From Pseudomonadales bacterium (lineage in GTDB: Bacteria; Pseudomonadota; Gammaproteobacteria; Pseudomonadales; Pseudohongiellaceae), in the NCBI GenBank assembly GCA_023254735.1, contig JALRKV010000012.1, positions 62,001-126,000 on the forward strand: a DNA stretch of 64,000 bases, given 5' to 3'. The notes beneath the pieces were generated by a model. It was not told the origin of the DNA, did no database searches, and saw nothing but the letters and a program-made list of their open reading frames with translations. Below, piece by piece: positions 56,347 through 64,000 of the stretch. How positions within the stretch are numbered: the stretch's first letter is position 1; every line of letters starts with the position of its first letter. A program made the translations under genes and the position numbers.

Positions 56347-57588
56347 ATGCGCAAAATGCTTTCGATATTCATCGGTGTGCGATTCAGTCGCGCGCGCAAA
56401 CGCTCGGGCTTGCTGTCATTTGTCTCAACTATTTCGATGCTGGGGGTTCTCCTCGGCGTTATGATTCTAATTGTCGCCCTGTCGGTGATGAACGGCTCTA
56501 TCTCTTTTCTCCGCAACGAAGCCCTCAAATCTGTGCCCCATCTTACGGTGACAAATAAAACGATGGCGACGCAGTGGCAGCGTTTGGCCACGTCCTTCGC
56601 AGAGAATCCATCGGTTTCAGCGGTTGCCCCCTATGCAGAAATAGAGGGAGTGCTGACGATCAATGGCCTGACAGAGTTCATTCAGGTCAGAGGTATTGAG
56701 CCTGCTCTTGAGCAGGCGATCGCGGGCCAAGCGAGCGAACGCGCAGCAGAGGCGCTACAAGCACTCGAAGAGAGTCGCAATGGGGTGCTGCTCGATACAC
56801 GACTGGCAAGTCGGCTGGGTATCCGCCCCGGCGATGAGCTGAGCATTGCGGCATTGGATAGACTCCTTAGGCGCTCGAAAAGCGCGCCGCAGGGGTTTAG
56901 CGTCCTAGGGTATGCCGACTTTGGCGCCTATGGCGGCGGCAACATCGTTCTTATTAAGCGAGAAGAGGCGCTGGCGCTCGATGTCAACGCGAAGACACTG
57001 CTGCGACTCAGTTTGGATGATGCCTTTTCTGCAGACAATGTTAAGCAAGAACTACTTGCCAGCAGCATGATGCTCGAACTCCCCTCGACAGAAATTGAAA
57101 CGTGGCGGGAAGCTCAATCCAGTTTGTTTGGTGCGCTCGCGATGGAGAAGTTTCTTACGGGGCTTATGCTTCTCACCATCGTTGCCGTCGGTGCAGTAAA
57201 TATTGTTTCAACCCTCGTTATGGCGGTGGCAGAGAAGGGGCCCGATATCGCGATATTGCGCACGATGGGTGCTTCTCGAGGCGTCATCATGCGGTTATTC
57301 ATAGTGCAGGGCGGTGTGAGCGGCCTGATCGGCACTGGACTGGGCGCCGTTTTGGGGGTGTTCATCGCGATTAATCTGGCTGACATAAGTCTCACACTCG
57401 AGCGGGCAGTAGGCTGGGCGACTGGTAATAGCAACATCGTGTTTGTTTCCCACCTGCAAACACAGGTGATATGGAGCGAGGTTGCCCTGGTTTGTTCAGC
57501 CGGACTGGTGATCAGTCTTATCGCCACACTCTATCCTGCCTATCGGGCGAGCAAAATTGAACCGGCAGAGGTATTACGGTATGAGTGA
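56347..57588 (+). CDS. lolC: Lipoprotein-releasing complex membrane subunit LolC
   Basis: LolC is an inner-membrane subunit of the LolCDE transporter that extracts outer-membrane lipoproteins. The 413-residue protein has one membrane helix near residues 25-50 ([21 protein letters not shown]), a large periplasmic domain and three C-terminal helices. The C-terminal half, including [20 protein letters not shown] and the terminal [18 protein letters not shown], matches LolC better than LolE. The lolD start lies inside its last eight bases. The order lolC-lolD-lolE is standard. Confidence 0.9.
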   Translation: MRKMLSIFIGVRFSRARKRSGLLSFVSTISMLGVLLGVMILIVALSVMNGSISFLRNEALKSVPHLTVTNKTMATQWQRLATSFAENPSVSAVAPYAEIEGVLTINGLTEFIQVRGIEPALEQAIAGQASERAAEALQALEESRNGVLLDTRLASRLGIRPGDELSIAALDRLLRRSKSAPQGFSVLGYADFGAYGGGNIVLIKREEALALDVNAKTLLRLSLDDAFSADNVKQELLASSMMLELPSTEIETWREAQSSLFGALAMEKFLTGLMLLTIVAVGAVNIVSTLVMAVAEKGPDIAILRTMGASRGVIMRLFIVQGGVSGLIGTGLGAVLGVFIAINLADISLTLERAVGWATGNSNIVFVSHLQTQVIWSEVALVCSAGLVISLIATLYPAYRASKIEPAEVLRYE

Positions 57589-58264
57589 GCCGGTAATGCA
57601 GGCTAGGCGCTTGGTTAAGCGCTACCAACAGGGGCCTCGAGAGATTGTGGTGCTGGACGAATTGGACTTCACTGTGAAAGCAGGGGAGCGCATAGCGATT
57701 GTCGGTAGCTCAGGCTCGGGTAAGACGACATTGCTGAATTTGCTCGGTGGTTTGGATTCGCCGACCTCAGGAGAAGTGAGTGTAGCGGGCTATGATCTCG
57801 CGGGTGTCTCTGAAATGCAGCGAGGGATTTTACGCAATCGCTTCATCGGGTTCGTCTATCAATTCCATCATCTACTTGCTGAGTTTTCGGCGCTGGAAAA
57901 CGTCTGTATGCCGCTTTATATCGCGGGCATTTCGGATAAAGAGGCTTCAGCGCGCGCGACGTCGCTACTCGAGCGCGTGGGATTGGGCGAACGACTTACG
58001 CACAAGCCTGCGGAATTGTCGGGCGGGGAAAGGCAGCGTGTAGCGATTGCGAGGGCGCTAGTCAGTGAACCCGAGTGTGTATTGATGGACGAGCCGACGG
58101 GGAATCTCGACCGACAGACGGCGCTCGAGATTCATGGTCTGATGAAAGAGCTCAGCACAAGTCTGGCTACGAGCTTCATCGTTGTTACCCACGATGAGGC
58201 ACTTGCCGCAGCCATGGATAGGCGACTGTCGTTGGCCGCTGGGAAGCTCCATGTCGAGGCCTGA
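57581..58264 (+). CDS. lolD: Lipoprotein-releasing complex ATP-binding subunit LolD
   Basis: The ABC ATPase that powers LolCDE. Start ATG 57581 gives [18 protein letters not shown] and overlaps the lolC stop by eight bases; an upstream start at 57557 is less likely. Walker A is GSSGSGKT (42-49), the ABC signature is [15 protein letters not shown], and Walker B is [12 protein letters not shown]. The Q-loop region [18 protein letters not shown] is typical of LolD/MacB-type ATPases. Length of 227 residues is normal. Confidence 0.95.
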   Translation: MSEPVMQARRLVKRYQQGPREIVVLDELDFTVKAGERIAIVGSSGSGKTTLLNLLGGLDSPTSGEVSVAGYDLAGVSEMQRGILRNRFIGFVYQFHHLLAEFSALENVCMPLYIAGISDKEASARATSLLERVGLGERLTHKPAELSGGERQRVAIARALVSEPECVLMDEPTGNLDRQTALEIHGLMKELSTSLATSFIVVTHDEALAAAMDRRLSLAAGKLHVEA

Positions 58265-59546
58265 TCCACTTATTGCGGCAGGCGCTATGCCACTGCTTCG
58301 GTCGCTAAGCCTTGCCCGTCGTATCGGGTCGCGCTACGTACGCATGGGGTCGTCGAGTTCCTTAGTTTCGTTCATGTCGCTCATTTCAGTGGCGGGACTG
58401 GCATTTGGTGTGTCGCTTCTAATCGTCGTTTTGTCTGTCATGAATGGCTTCGAGCGCGAGGTACGCGAGAACGTCCTCGGGATCATTCCACACCTTACGG
58501 TAAGCAGCGAACAAGATCTCAGTACCGAGCAGTGGGATAGGCTGGGTGCGGCTTTGCTGGCCGAAAACGATGTGATTTCTCTTTCGCGAGTCGTCACGAG
58601 TCTCGGTGTTGTTGCAACGCCGACGGCCAGTCGTGCGATCGCCTTAAACGGTGTTGATGTTGAGAGCGATTCATTCGCAAAACTGTCTAAGTATGCGGTT
58701 TCTGGAAGCCTAGACCGACTCGCTGAGTCACGCTGGCGAGTCGTCGTTGGCGCAACGTTGGCTCGTGACCTCGGCGTTGAGGTGGGTGATTCAATCGATG
58801 TGTTTTCGCCGAAGCTCACACCAAATCCATTAGCAACAATGCCTACCTTTAAATCGTTCGAGATAGCCGCCATAACACGTGTTGGAAGCGAGGCGCTCGA
58901 TGCAAAATTGATCACGCTGACGCTTGCCGATGCTCGGGCGCTGCTACGAATGCGGGCAACTCAATCAGCTTTTACACTGGTTACCCAAGATGTGCTAGTT
59001 GCAGATAGGGTACGGAATAGGTTGAGCAGTAAATTCGGTGATGCAATCGTCATCGAAAGTTGGACTGCTACTTTGGGCGCGATTTACAGAAATATCCAGT
59101 TCTCCCGCAGCATTATTAGCTTCATGCTTTGGCTGCTCATCGCAATCGCCGCGTTCAACTTAGTCGTTAGCCTCGTGATGATAGTGCGAGATAAGCGCGA
59201 TGATGTTGCGATACTGATGACGTTAGGCGCCAATACACACACTGTGCAGGCAATTTTTCTTTGGCAAGGCGCTGCGATTGCCTTACTTGGCATCGCCGCC
59301 GGCGTTGTGTTGGGTGTTCTCGGCGCGCTCTGGATAGGCGAGATCGCTTCTGCATTCGAAACCGCGACCGGCGTTGTGCTTTTAAACCCTGAAATCTACC
59401 CAATTGATTTTCTTCCTTCACAAATTCTTGCCTCTGATATAGCGGGGATTGCAGGTGGGGTCTTGATTCTCTCCGTTCTCGCCTCGCTCTATCCAGCGCG
59501 CCAAGCCGCGTCTCTGCGCCCTGCCTCAGTCCTGCGGGGCGATTAG
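58251..59546 (+). CDS. lolE: Lipoprotein-releasing complex membrane subunit LolE
   Basis: The second membrane subunit of LolCDE. I choose ATG 58251, overlapping the lolD end by 14 bases; ATG 58287 ([19 protein letters not shown]) is a good alternative close to the family start. A membrane helix lies in [20 protein letters not shown] and three helices at the C-terminus. Late segments ([20 protein letters not shown], then [11 protein letters not shown] and [18 protein letters not shown]) match LolE. With LolC and LolD it forms the complete complex. Confidence 0.9.
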   Translation: MSRPDPLIAAGAMPLLRSLSLARRIGSRYVRMGSSSSLVSFMSLISVAGLAFGVSLLIVVLSVMNGFEREVRENVLGIIPHLTVSSEQDLSTEQWDRLGAALLAENDVISLSRVVTSLGVVATPTASRAIALNGVDVESDSFAKLSKYAVSGSLDRLAESRWRVVVGATLARDLGVEVGDSIDVFSPKLTPNPLATMPTFKSFEIAAITRVGSEALDAKLITLTLADARALLRMRATQSAFTLVTQDVLVADRVRNRLSSKFGDAIVIESWTATLGAIYRNIQFSRSIISFMLWLLIAIAAFNLVVSLVMIVRDKRDDVAILMTLGANTHTVQAIFLWQGAAIALLGIAAGVVLGVLGALWIGEIASAFETATGVVLLNPEIYPIDFLPSQILASDIAGIAGGVLILSVLASLYPARQAASLRPASVLRGD

Positions 59547-59616
59547 CAGAATCTGACCAAAATTCGCCTCTCCAGCAGTATCGAACTAAAGTTAAGAGCC
59601 ACTGCAAAGGTGGCGC

Positions 59617-62286
59617 ATGCGATTTCTTCTCTCTGCTTTTTGTCTTGGCATACTCTGCGTAACCAGCGCGACGGACTTGGCACTGATTAGGGTTTTGTTG
59701 CTAGCGATGTGCGCTTTGCTCATCTTTGCGGCGGCTTCTGCTCTAGCTGTTCATCGATCTTTAGCCGCAAAACACAAAAAGTGGTTGGGGCTATGGCTCT
59801 CTATCTGCATGGCATTCTGCTGTGGCGCCTTGTTTCACACGGTGACCGCCGAAAGCCAACTCAATCGTCAACTACCGAAAGAATTCGAAGGGACGCCACT
59901 GCGTATCGAAGGTGTGGTGCTCAATCTACCCTCTGTTGCCGGCGCGGCGTACCGGTTCGAATTCGCGGTGAATGCGGCCTGTGTACTTGGTGATCACAAC
60001 CCGAACAGAGACACTGACTCCATTCATGGGCGATCACCGGCGAAGCAAACCCAATCCTCCGCGCATCCAACCTGTAGCAATCCAATTCCCTTTAGCGGCA
60101 GAATCCTATTGAGTTATTACCTGCCGTCTTCCGACGTCCAAATTGGGAGAGCGGTAAGGCGGGAGGCGACGCCCCTCCATTATCCCGCGGAGTTGCGGCC
60201 TGGGTCAGCACTGCAACTTGTCGTGAAGCTCAATAGACCGCATGGTTTCGCCAATCCCGGTGGATTTGACTACGAGGCGTTTTTATTCCGTAGCAAAATT
60301 CTCGCGAAAGGTTATGTACGTGGAGCGCTTGTGGCGAGCGAAAGCGAGTGGGGAGGTGATGGGGTTCGATCCTTGCCAGTAATGCTTGAACAGCTTCGCT
60401 TCGAGAGTCGTAAACGAGTTTTAGAGAACAGCGTCAGCGCGCGGCACACTGGGGTAATTCTCGCGCTAGGGTTGGGCGATTCCAGTCTAGTTTCCCAAGC
60501 GTTATGGAGTCAGCTGCGTGAAACCGGAACAACGCATCTCCTCGTGGTATCCGGGCTACATATCGGCATGATTGCCCTGTTCTTGTTGGTGGTATCTCGG
60601 GCGCTTTGGCGACTCGTTCTTTTCTTGCTGCCTCTATTTGTGCCTCATGCGCCGAGTCGTCTTGCATTTAGTCTCTGGTCTAGTGTGGTTGGCACCGCGG
60701 TTTTTGCCTTGCTCGCAGGATGGAGTTTGCCGACGCAGCGTGCGGTTGTGATGCTCGCGGTATTCGCAGGCGCAAAACTCACATCGCGACGCCTTGGCGT
60801 TGTTGCAGGGCTGTTGCTAGCACTTACCTGTGTACTTATCGGTTCACCGCTCGCTGCGACAGGCTCAGGATTTTGGCTTAGCTTTGTCGCCGTATTGTCG
60901 CTGGTGCTCGCCGTTGCCTCGCCGCGCAGTGCTACTTCTTATAACGACTCGAATCACGGCGACTCAGCGGTTCTTTCTTGGCTATCGGGTCAAGCGGGCC
61001 GACTGGTGTTGCCTCAACTCATTGTGGCGCTGGCGCTCTTTCTGCCGTTGCTTGTTTTAGGCATCGATGTCTCCTTGCTAGCGCCAATAGTTAATTTGCT
61101 GGCGATTCCTTTTCTCACCTTTGCATTGCTACCGGCTTCGCTTTTAGCGGTACTTGATTTGGCTCTTTTCGGCGAAAGCGCGCTGGGGGCGCTTTTACTC
61201 GCCGATTGGCTTTGTGATCAGCTAATTTTGTTGCTGGCGGCGGTTGCAGAGGCTGAGCTACTCTGGGCCCCGCAAGTAACCCTCTCTTTCGCGCACTATC
61301 TCCTTCTCGCGATCTGTCTTTGTGTTTGCCTTTTTCCGGTTGGCTGGCGTACCCGCTGCGTCTGCGGCTTGTGGGTCGCTGCACTGATTCTTGCCGGGAC
61401 GGTTTGGCGCGCTGAGACTTATGCCAACAAATGCAATGAAGCACCAGCCTCTCTGCGTCTCCATCAGCTCGATGTGGGACAGGGACTCGCCCTCGTGATA
61501 GAGACCAATTGCCACGCGCTTCTCTATGATACCGGCGCAAGCCTTAGCGCAGATTTCGAAATGGGTAGCGCGGTGATCAAGCCCGCTCTACGGGCGCTAG
61601 GTATAAGAAAACTAGATAGACTCGTTATAAGTCATGCCGACAACGACCACGCTGGCGGCGCGGCAGGCGTCTTTGCTTCGATTCCCGTAGTGGATGTTCA
61701 TGCCGGTGGCCATGCCGAGAATACACAGGCTTACGCCGCATTTCTTGGTGCGCGCGCGTTGACGCTGCGTTCATGCCGCGCGGGTGATGCATGGCGTTGG
61801 GACGGCGTGGTTTTCTCCTATCTGAGCCCGACAGTCGGCGCTGCCGATGGCGCGGCGTCTGGTGTAGACAAGGCTAAGAACTCTCAGTCGTGTGTCCTTA
61901 AAGTGGCTCTTGGGGAGTCTGTGATTCTACTGACGGGAGATATTGAACGAGTTGACGAAGTCGCATTGGCGCTGCGCTACGAGCACGAATTAAAGTCAAC
62001 GCTTCTGATCGCGCCGCACCATGGCAGCAAAACCTCGTCTAGCTACGCATTGCTCAAACGCGCAGCACCTGAAATCGTCTTTATTGGAGCCGGCTACAAA
62101 AATTCGTTTGGTCATCCGCACGCCGAAGTCGTCTCTCGCTATGCGTTATTAGGAATCGAGGCACTAAACACCGCAACGCGGGGGATGCTTAGCGTGGAAT
62201 TGAACCGGCAGGGGATCGTGTCGCGCCCACGCGCTTATCGTGAGACGCACCGTCGCTATTGGAGACCTATGCCCGAACGCCTATGA
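59617..62286 (+). CDS. comEC: ComEC/Rec2 family DNA uptake channel protein
   Basis: An 889-residue polytopic protein for transport of single-stranded DNA across the inner membrane in natural transformation. It has N-terminal helices, an OB-like periplasmic domain near residues 90-240 (LRIEGVVLNLPSV to NPGGFDYEAFLF), the Competence domain with the typical HLLVVSGLHIGMIALF and GWSLPTQRAVVML, and a C-terminal metallo-beta-lactamase domain (HQLDVGQGLALVI; VISHADNDHAGGAAG; LLIAPHHGSKTSSS). The HxDxDH motif is HADNDH. A Ser/His/Pro-rich insertion of about 30 residues (near 126-156) interrupts the OB-like region. The order lolCDE-comEC-exbBD-lpxK matches Pseudomonas. Confidence 0.93.
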   Translation: MRFLLSAFCLGILCVTSATDLALIRVLLLAMCALLIFAAASALAVHRSLAAKHKKWLGLWLSICMAFCCGALFHTVTAESQLNRQLPKEFEGTPLRIEGVVLNLPSVAGAAYRFEFAVNAACVLGDHNPNRDTDSIHGRSPAKQTQSSAHPTCSNPIPFSGRILLSYYLPSSDVQIGRAVRREATPLHYPAELRPGSALQLVVKLNRPHGFANPGGFDYEAFLFRSKILAKGYVRGALVASESEWGGDGVRSLPVMLEQLRFESRKRVLENSVSARHTGVILALGLGDSSLVSQALWSQLRETGTTHLLVVSGLHIGMIALFLLVVSRALWRLVLFLLPLFVPHAPSRLAFSLWSSVVGTAVFALLAGWSLPTQRAVVMLAVFAGAKLTSRRLGVVAGLLLALTCVLIGSPLAATGSGFWLSFVAVLSLVLAVASPRSATSYNDSNHGDSAVLSWLSGQAGRLVLPQLIVALALFLPLLVLGIDVSLLAPIVNLLAIPFLTFALLPASLLAVLDLALFGESALGALLLADWLCDQLILLLAAVAEAELLWAPQVTLSFAHYLLLAICLCVCLFPVGWRTRCVCGLWVAALILAGTVWRAETYANKCNEAPASLRLHQLDVGQGLALVIETNCHALLYDTGASLSADFEMGSAVIKPALRALGIRKLDRLVISHADNDHAGGAAGVFASIPVVDVHAGGHAENTQAYAAFLGARALTLRSCRAGDAWRWDGVVFSYLSPTVGAADGAASGVDKAKNSQSCVLKVALGESVILLTGDIERVDEVALALRYEHELKSTLLIAPHHGSKTSSSYALLKRAAPEIVFIGAGYKNSFGHPHAEVVSRYALLGIEALNTATRGMLSVELNRQGIVSRPRAYRETHRRYWRPMPERL

Positions 62287-62371
62287 TAAGATTAAAAACA
62301 GCCCGCACCCCTCGGGCCAGAAGATAGGGCCGACGAAAGGTCGCCGCCCAGTAAGCGCAGGAGTCTAAGCG

Positions 62372-63004
62372 GTGTTCGACATACTCAATTCGGGCGGAAT
62401 TTTAATGCTGCCCATTCTATTCTGTTCCGTTATTGCCATTGCCATTGTCATCGAGCGCGCTTGGACACTGAGTACGGCCCGTGTCATACCCAAATACGCG
62501 CTGGCACAAGTCTGGACTTGGATCAAAAATGGTCAGCTTGATTCGTCGCGTCTACGCGAGGTGAGACGAGCCTCGCCGCTTGGTCGACTCTTGGTTGTCG
62601 GTTTGTCGAATAGCAAGTTTGGGCGTGCGGCAATGGTCGAATCTATCGAATTAACAGCTGCGCAAATAGTCCACGAATTAGAGCGCTATCTCGAAACGCT
62701 GGGGACGATTGCAGCCGTGACTCCGCTGCTAGGCCTGCTGGGCACGGTGGTGGGAATGATTCGTGTGTTTGGTCAGATTATGCTCGTTGGCACGGGTGAC
62801 GCGAATGCGCTCGCGGGTGGTATTTCAGAGGCCTTGGTGTCGACGGCCGCGGGACTTTGTGTGGCGATCCCCGCTTACACGGCGCATCGATTCTTTTTGC
62901 GTAAAGTTGATGCGCTTGTATTGGCTCTCGAACAAGAGTCGCTAAAGCTAGTCGATGCCTTGCACAGTGATAAGACGGTGGAAATAAGGAGTGGCAGATC
63001 ATGA
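62372..63004 (+). CDS. exbB: ExbB/TolQ family proton channel protein
   Basis: A 210-residue inner-membrane protein of the MotA/TolQ/ExbB family with three membrane helices: near residues 11-28 (LPILFCSVIAIAIVIERA), then AAVTPLLGLLGTVVGMIRVF and EALVSTAAGLCVAIPAYTAHRFF. The second and third carry the conserved small and polar residues that line the proton path. Start is GTG with AGGAG nine bases upstream. It pairs with the following exbD by a four-base overlap. The partner (TonB-like or other) is not encoded here; in this genomic context the pair may serve the envelope rather than iron uptake. Confidence 0.9.
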   Translation: MFDILNSGGILMLPILFCSVIAIAIVIERAWTLSTARVIPKYALAQVWTWIKNGQLDSSRLREVRRASPLGRLLVVGLSNSKFGRAAMVESIELTAAQIVHELERYLETLGTIAAVTPLLGLLGTVVGMIRVFGQIMLVGTGDANALAGGISEALVSTAAGLCVAIPAYTAHRFFLRKVDALVLALEQESLKLVDALHSDKTVEIRSGRS

Positions 63005-63423
63005 AGTTCAGGCAGGCTCGACGAGAGTTGCCGACACTCAATCTTACACCGCTGATCGATATCGTCTTTCTGTTGCTTATTTTTTTTATGGTGACAACAA
63101 CCTTCAGTCGAGAAACGAGGCTTCTTGTGTCTTTGCCCGAGGCAGCGGGAAGTCCTGAGAGTTCTATCGAATCGATTGAAGTGTTGGTGGACAGAGAAGG
63201 GGGGTATGCCATCAACGGTCGCCGCCTGATCAATACTGAAGTCGACAGTCTGGTTCGAGGGCTTGAACTCGAATCCGGTGGAGATGTCTCTCGGACAGTG
63301 GTGCTTGTCGCAGACGCGGAAGTGCAGCATCAGGCTGTGGTCTCTGCGATGGAAGCAATCGGACGTGCAGGGTTCGTAAGCTTGAGCATCGCTACGCGAG
63401 AGCCTCTAGAGAGAGCACAATGA
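63001..63423 (+). CDS. exbD: ExbD/TolR family protein
   Basis: A 140-residue protein with a short basic N-terminus, one membrane helix starting with the conserved LNLTPLIDIVFLLLIFFMVTTTF (the aspartate in PLIDIVF is the proton-carrying residue), and a periplasmic domain with the usual VLVADAEVQHQAVVSAMEAIGRAG ending. Overlaps: ATGA with exbB at the start and ATGA with lpxK at the end, so the three genes are translationally coupled. Confidence 0.93.
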   Translation: MKFRQARRELPTLNLTPLIDIVFLLLIFFMVTTTFSRETRLLVSLPEAAGSPESSIESIEVLVDREGGYAINGRRLINTEVDSLVRGLELESGGDVSRTVVLVADAEVQHQAVVSAMEAIGRAGFVSLSIATREPLERAQ

Positions 63424-64000
63424 CCTTCATCGAACGAGCTTGGTACCACAAAGCCAAGTGGCTCTATGCGCTCTGGCCCTTACATTGGCTCTTTACAACG
63501 CTTGCTGCGCGAAGACGAAAGCTACTCTCGGCAAAAGCGGAGAACTGGCCCGTCCCCGTAGTAGTGGTTGGTAATATAAGCGTTGGCGGAACAGGTAAGA
63601 CTCCATTGCTTATCGCCCTGGTCGCACATTTGCAGAGTCAAGGGTTAAACCCCGGCGTTGTTAGTCGCGGTTACGGCAGCAAGTCCGAAGGCTTTCCGCT
63701 CAATGTAACAGCCGATACGGCGGTTGAAGAGTCTGGCGATGAAGCGCTGCTTATCGCGAGGCACTGTGGGTGTCCAGTCGTTATAGATCCGGACCGCGTC
63801 GCCGCCATCACATACCTGTTGGATCAGCATTCGGTTGACGTTGTGCTTTGCGATGATGGCCTGCAGCACTATGCAATGGCGCGTGATATTGAGTTGATCG
63901 TTGTCGATGGTGAAAGACAGTTCGGGAATGAGTTTTGCTTGCCCGCAGGACCTTTGCGGGAGCCGCTCAGTCGACTAGGCGAGGCGGATCTGGTTATCGT
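63420..64000 (+). CDS. lpxK: Tetraacyldisaccharide 4'-kinase, N-terminal part
   Basis: LpxK phosphorylates the 4' position of the lipid A disaccharide, giving lipid IVA, at the inner membrane. The frame opens with ATG overlapping the exbD stop and runs off the window, so about 193 residues are visible and no stop is reached. The opening TFIERAWYHKAKWLYALWPL is an N-terminal membrane-association helix. The P-loop VGNISVGGTGKTPLL, VVSRGYGSKSEGFPL and CDDGLQHYAMARDIELIVVD are LpxK signatures. The context exbB-exbD-lpxK is standard in Pseudomonas-type genomes. Confidence 0.95.
   Translation, partial: MTFIERAWYHKAKWLYALWPLHWLFTTLAARRRKLLSAKAENWPVPVVVVGNISVGGTGKTPLLIALVAHLQSQGLNPGVVSRGYGSKSEGFPLNVTADTAVEESGDEALLIARHCGCPVVIDPDRVAAITYLLDQHSVDVVLCDDGLQHYAMARDIELIVVDGERQFGNEFCLPAGPLREPLSRLGEADLVI

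Noticed and set aside
56347..59546. lolC and lolE in swapped order
   Set aside because: The N-terminus of the first protein looks LolE-like, but the C-terminal halves (ending ALRYE-type and LRGD-type respectively) and internal segments place the first as LolC and the second as LolE, the standard order.

Overview
The window is a 64 kb piece of a chromosome from a free-living, Gram-negative gammaproteobacterium. The support is gene content and order: leuCD-asd-fimV-truA-trpF-accD-folC-dedD-cvpA-purF, NAD-glutamate dehydrogenase next to a MoxR/VWA cluster and pyrD, lexA beside topA and nagZ, and rne followed by lolCDE-comEC-exbBD-lpxK. All of these resemble Pseudomonas-type synteny. Small departures (leuB, metZ and sulA missing from their usual places, trpBA inserted after trpF, an AddAB-like pair) fit a marine Pseudomonas relative such as the Cellvibrionales/OM60 group, but that placement is inference. 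I see no rRNA, tRNA, CRISPR, IS element or prophage.

Layout. 1-3.6 kb: tail of a DUF4389 membrane protein, sixA, a DUF4892/OmpA-like secreted protein, folE (reverse) and prmB. 3.7-18.8 kb: a long forward biosynthetic block (aroC, leuCD, asd, fimV, truA, trpFBA, accD, folC, SPOR protein, cvpA, purF). 18.8-26.3 kb: a reverse operon moxR-DUF58-DUF4381-batA-batB/TPR-batD with yciH at its end. 26.5-34.9 kb: the 180-kDa-type NAD-glutamate dehydrogenase, pyrD, a small thioredoxin-fold protein, tatD (reverse) and ilvE. 35-41.4 kb: topA, lexA (reverse, with a readable promoter and two abutting SOS boxes), nagZ, an MscS channel and a purine phosphoribosyltransferase. 41.4-49 kb: a reverse helicase/nuclease pair of AddAB type and mnmH. 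49-51.6 kb: DUF1285 and etfBA. 51.7-54.6 kb: rne (reverse). 54.6-55.6 kb: a 1.06 kb stretch with no convincing protein gene but with hairpins, a terminator-like element and phased repeats. 55.6-64 kb: a resolvase-like protein with altered catalytic residues, then lolC-lolD-lolE, comEC, exbB-exbD and the start of lpxK.

How the genes work together. The forward biosynthetic block supplies chorismate, leucine, tryptophan, aspartate-family amino acids, malonyl-CoA, folate and purines. The moxR-bat operon looks like a MoxR chaperone with membrane-anchored VWA partners. The lol-comEC-exbBD-lpxK block serves the cell envelope. LexA and the AddAB-like pair serve DNA repair.

Most of the window is ordinary core genome. 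The part most worth attention is the rne-lolC interval, where a serine-recombinase-fold protein that has lost Ser10, Asp67 and Arg71 equivalents sits downstream of 10-bp-phased repeats. This may be a domesticated DNA-binding protein rather than a recombinase.
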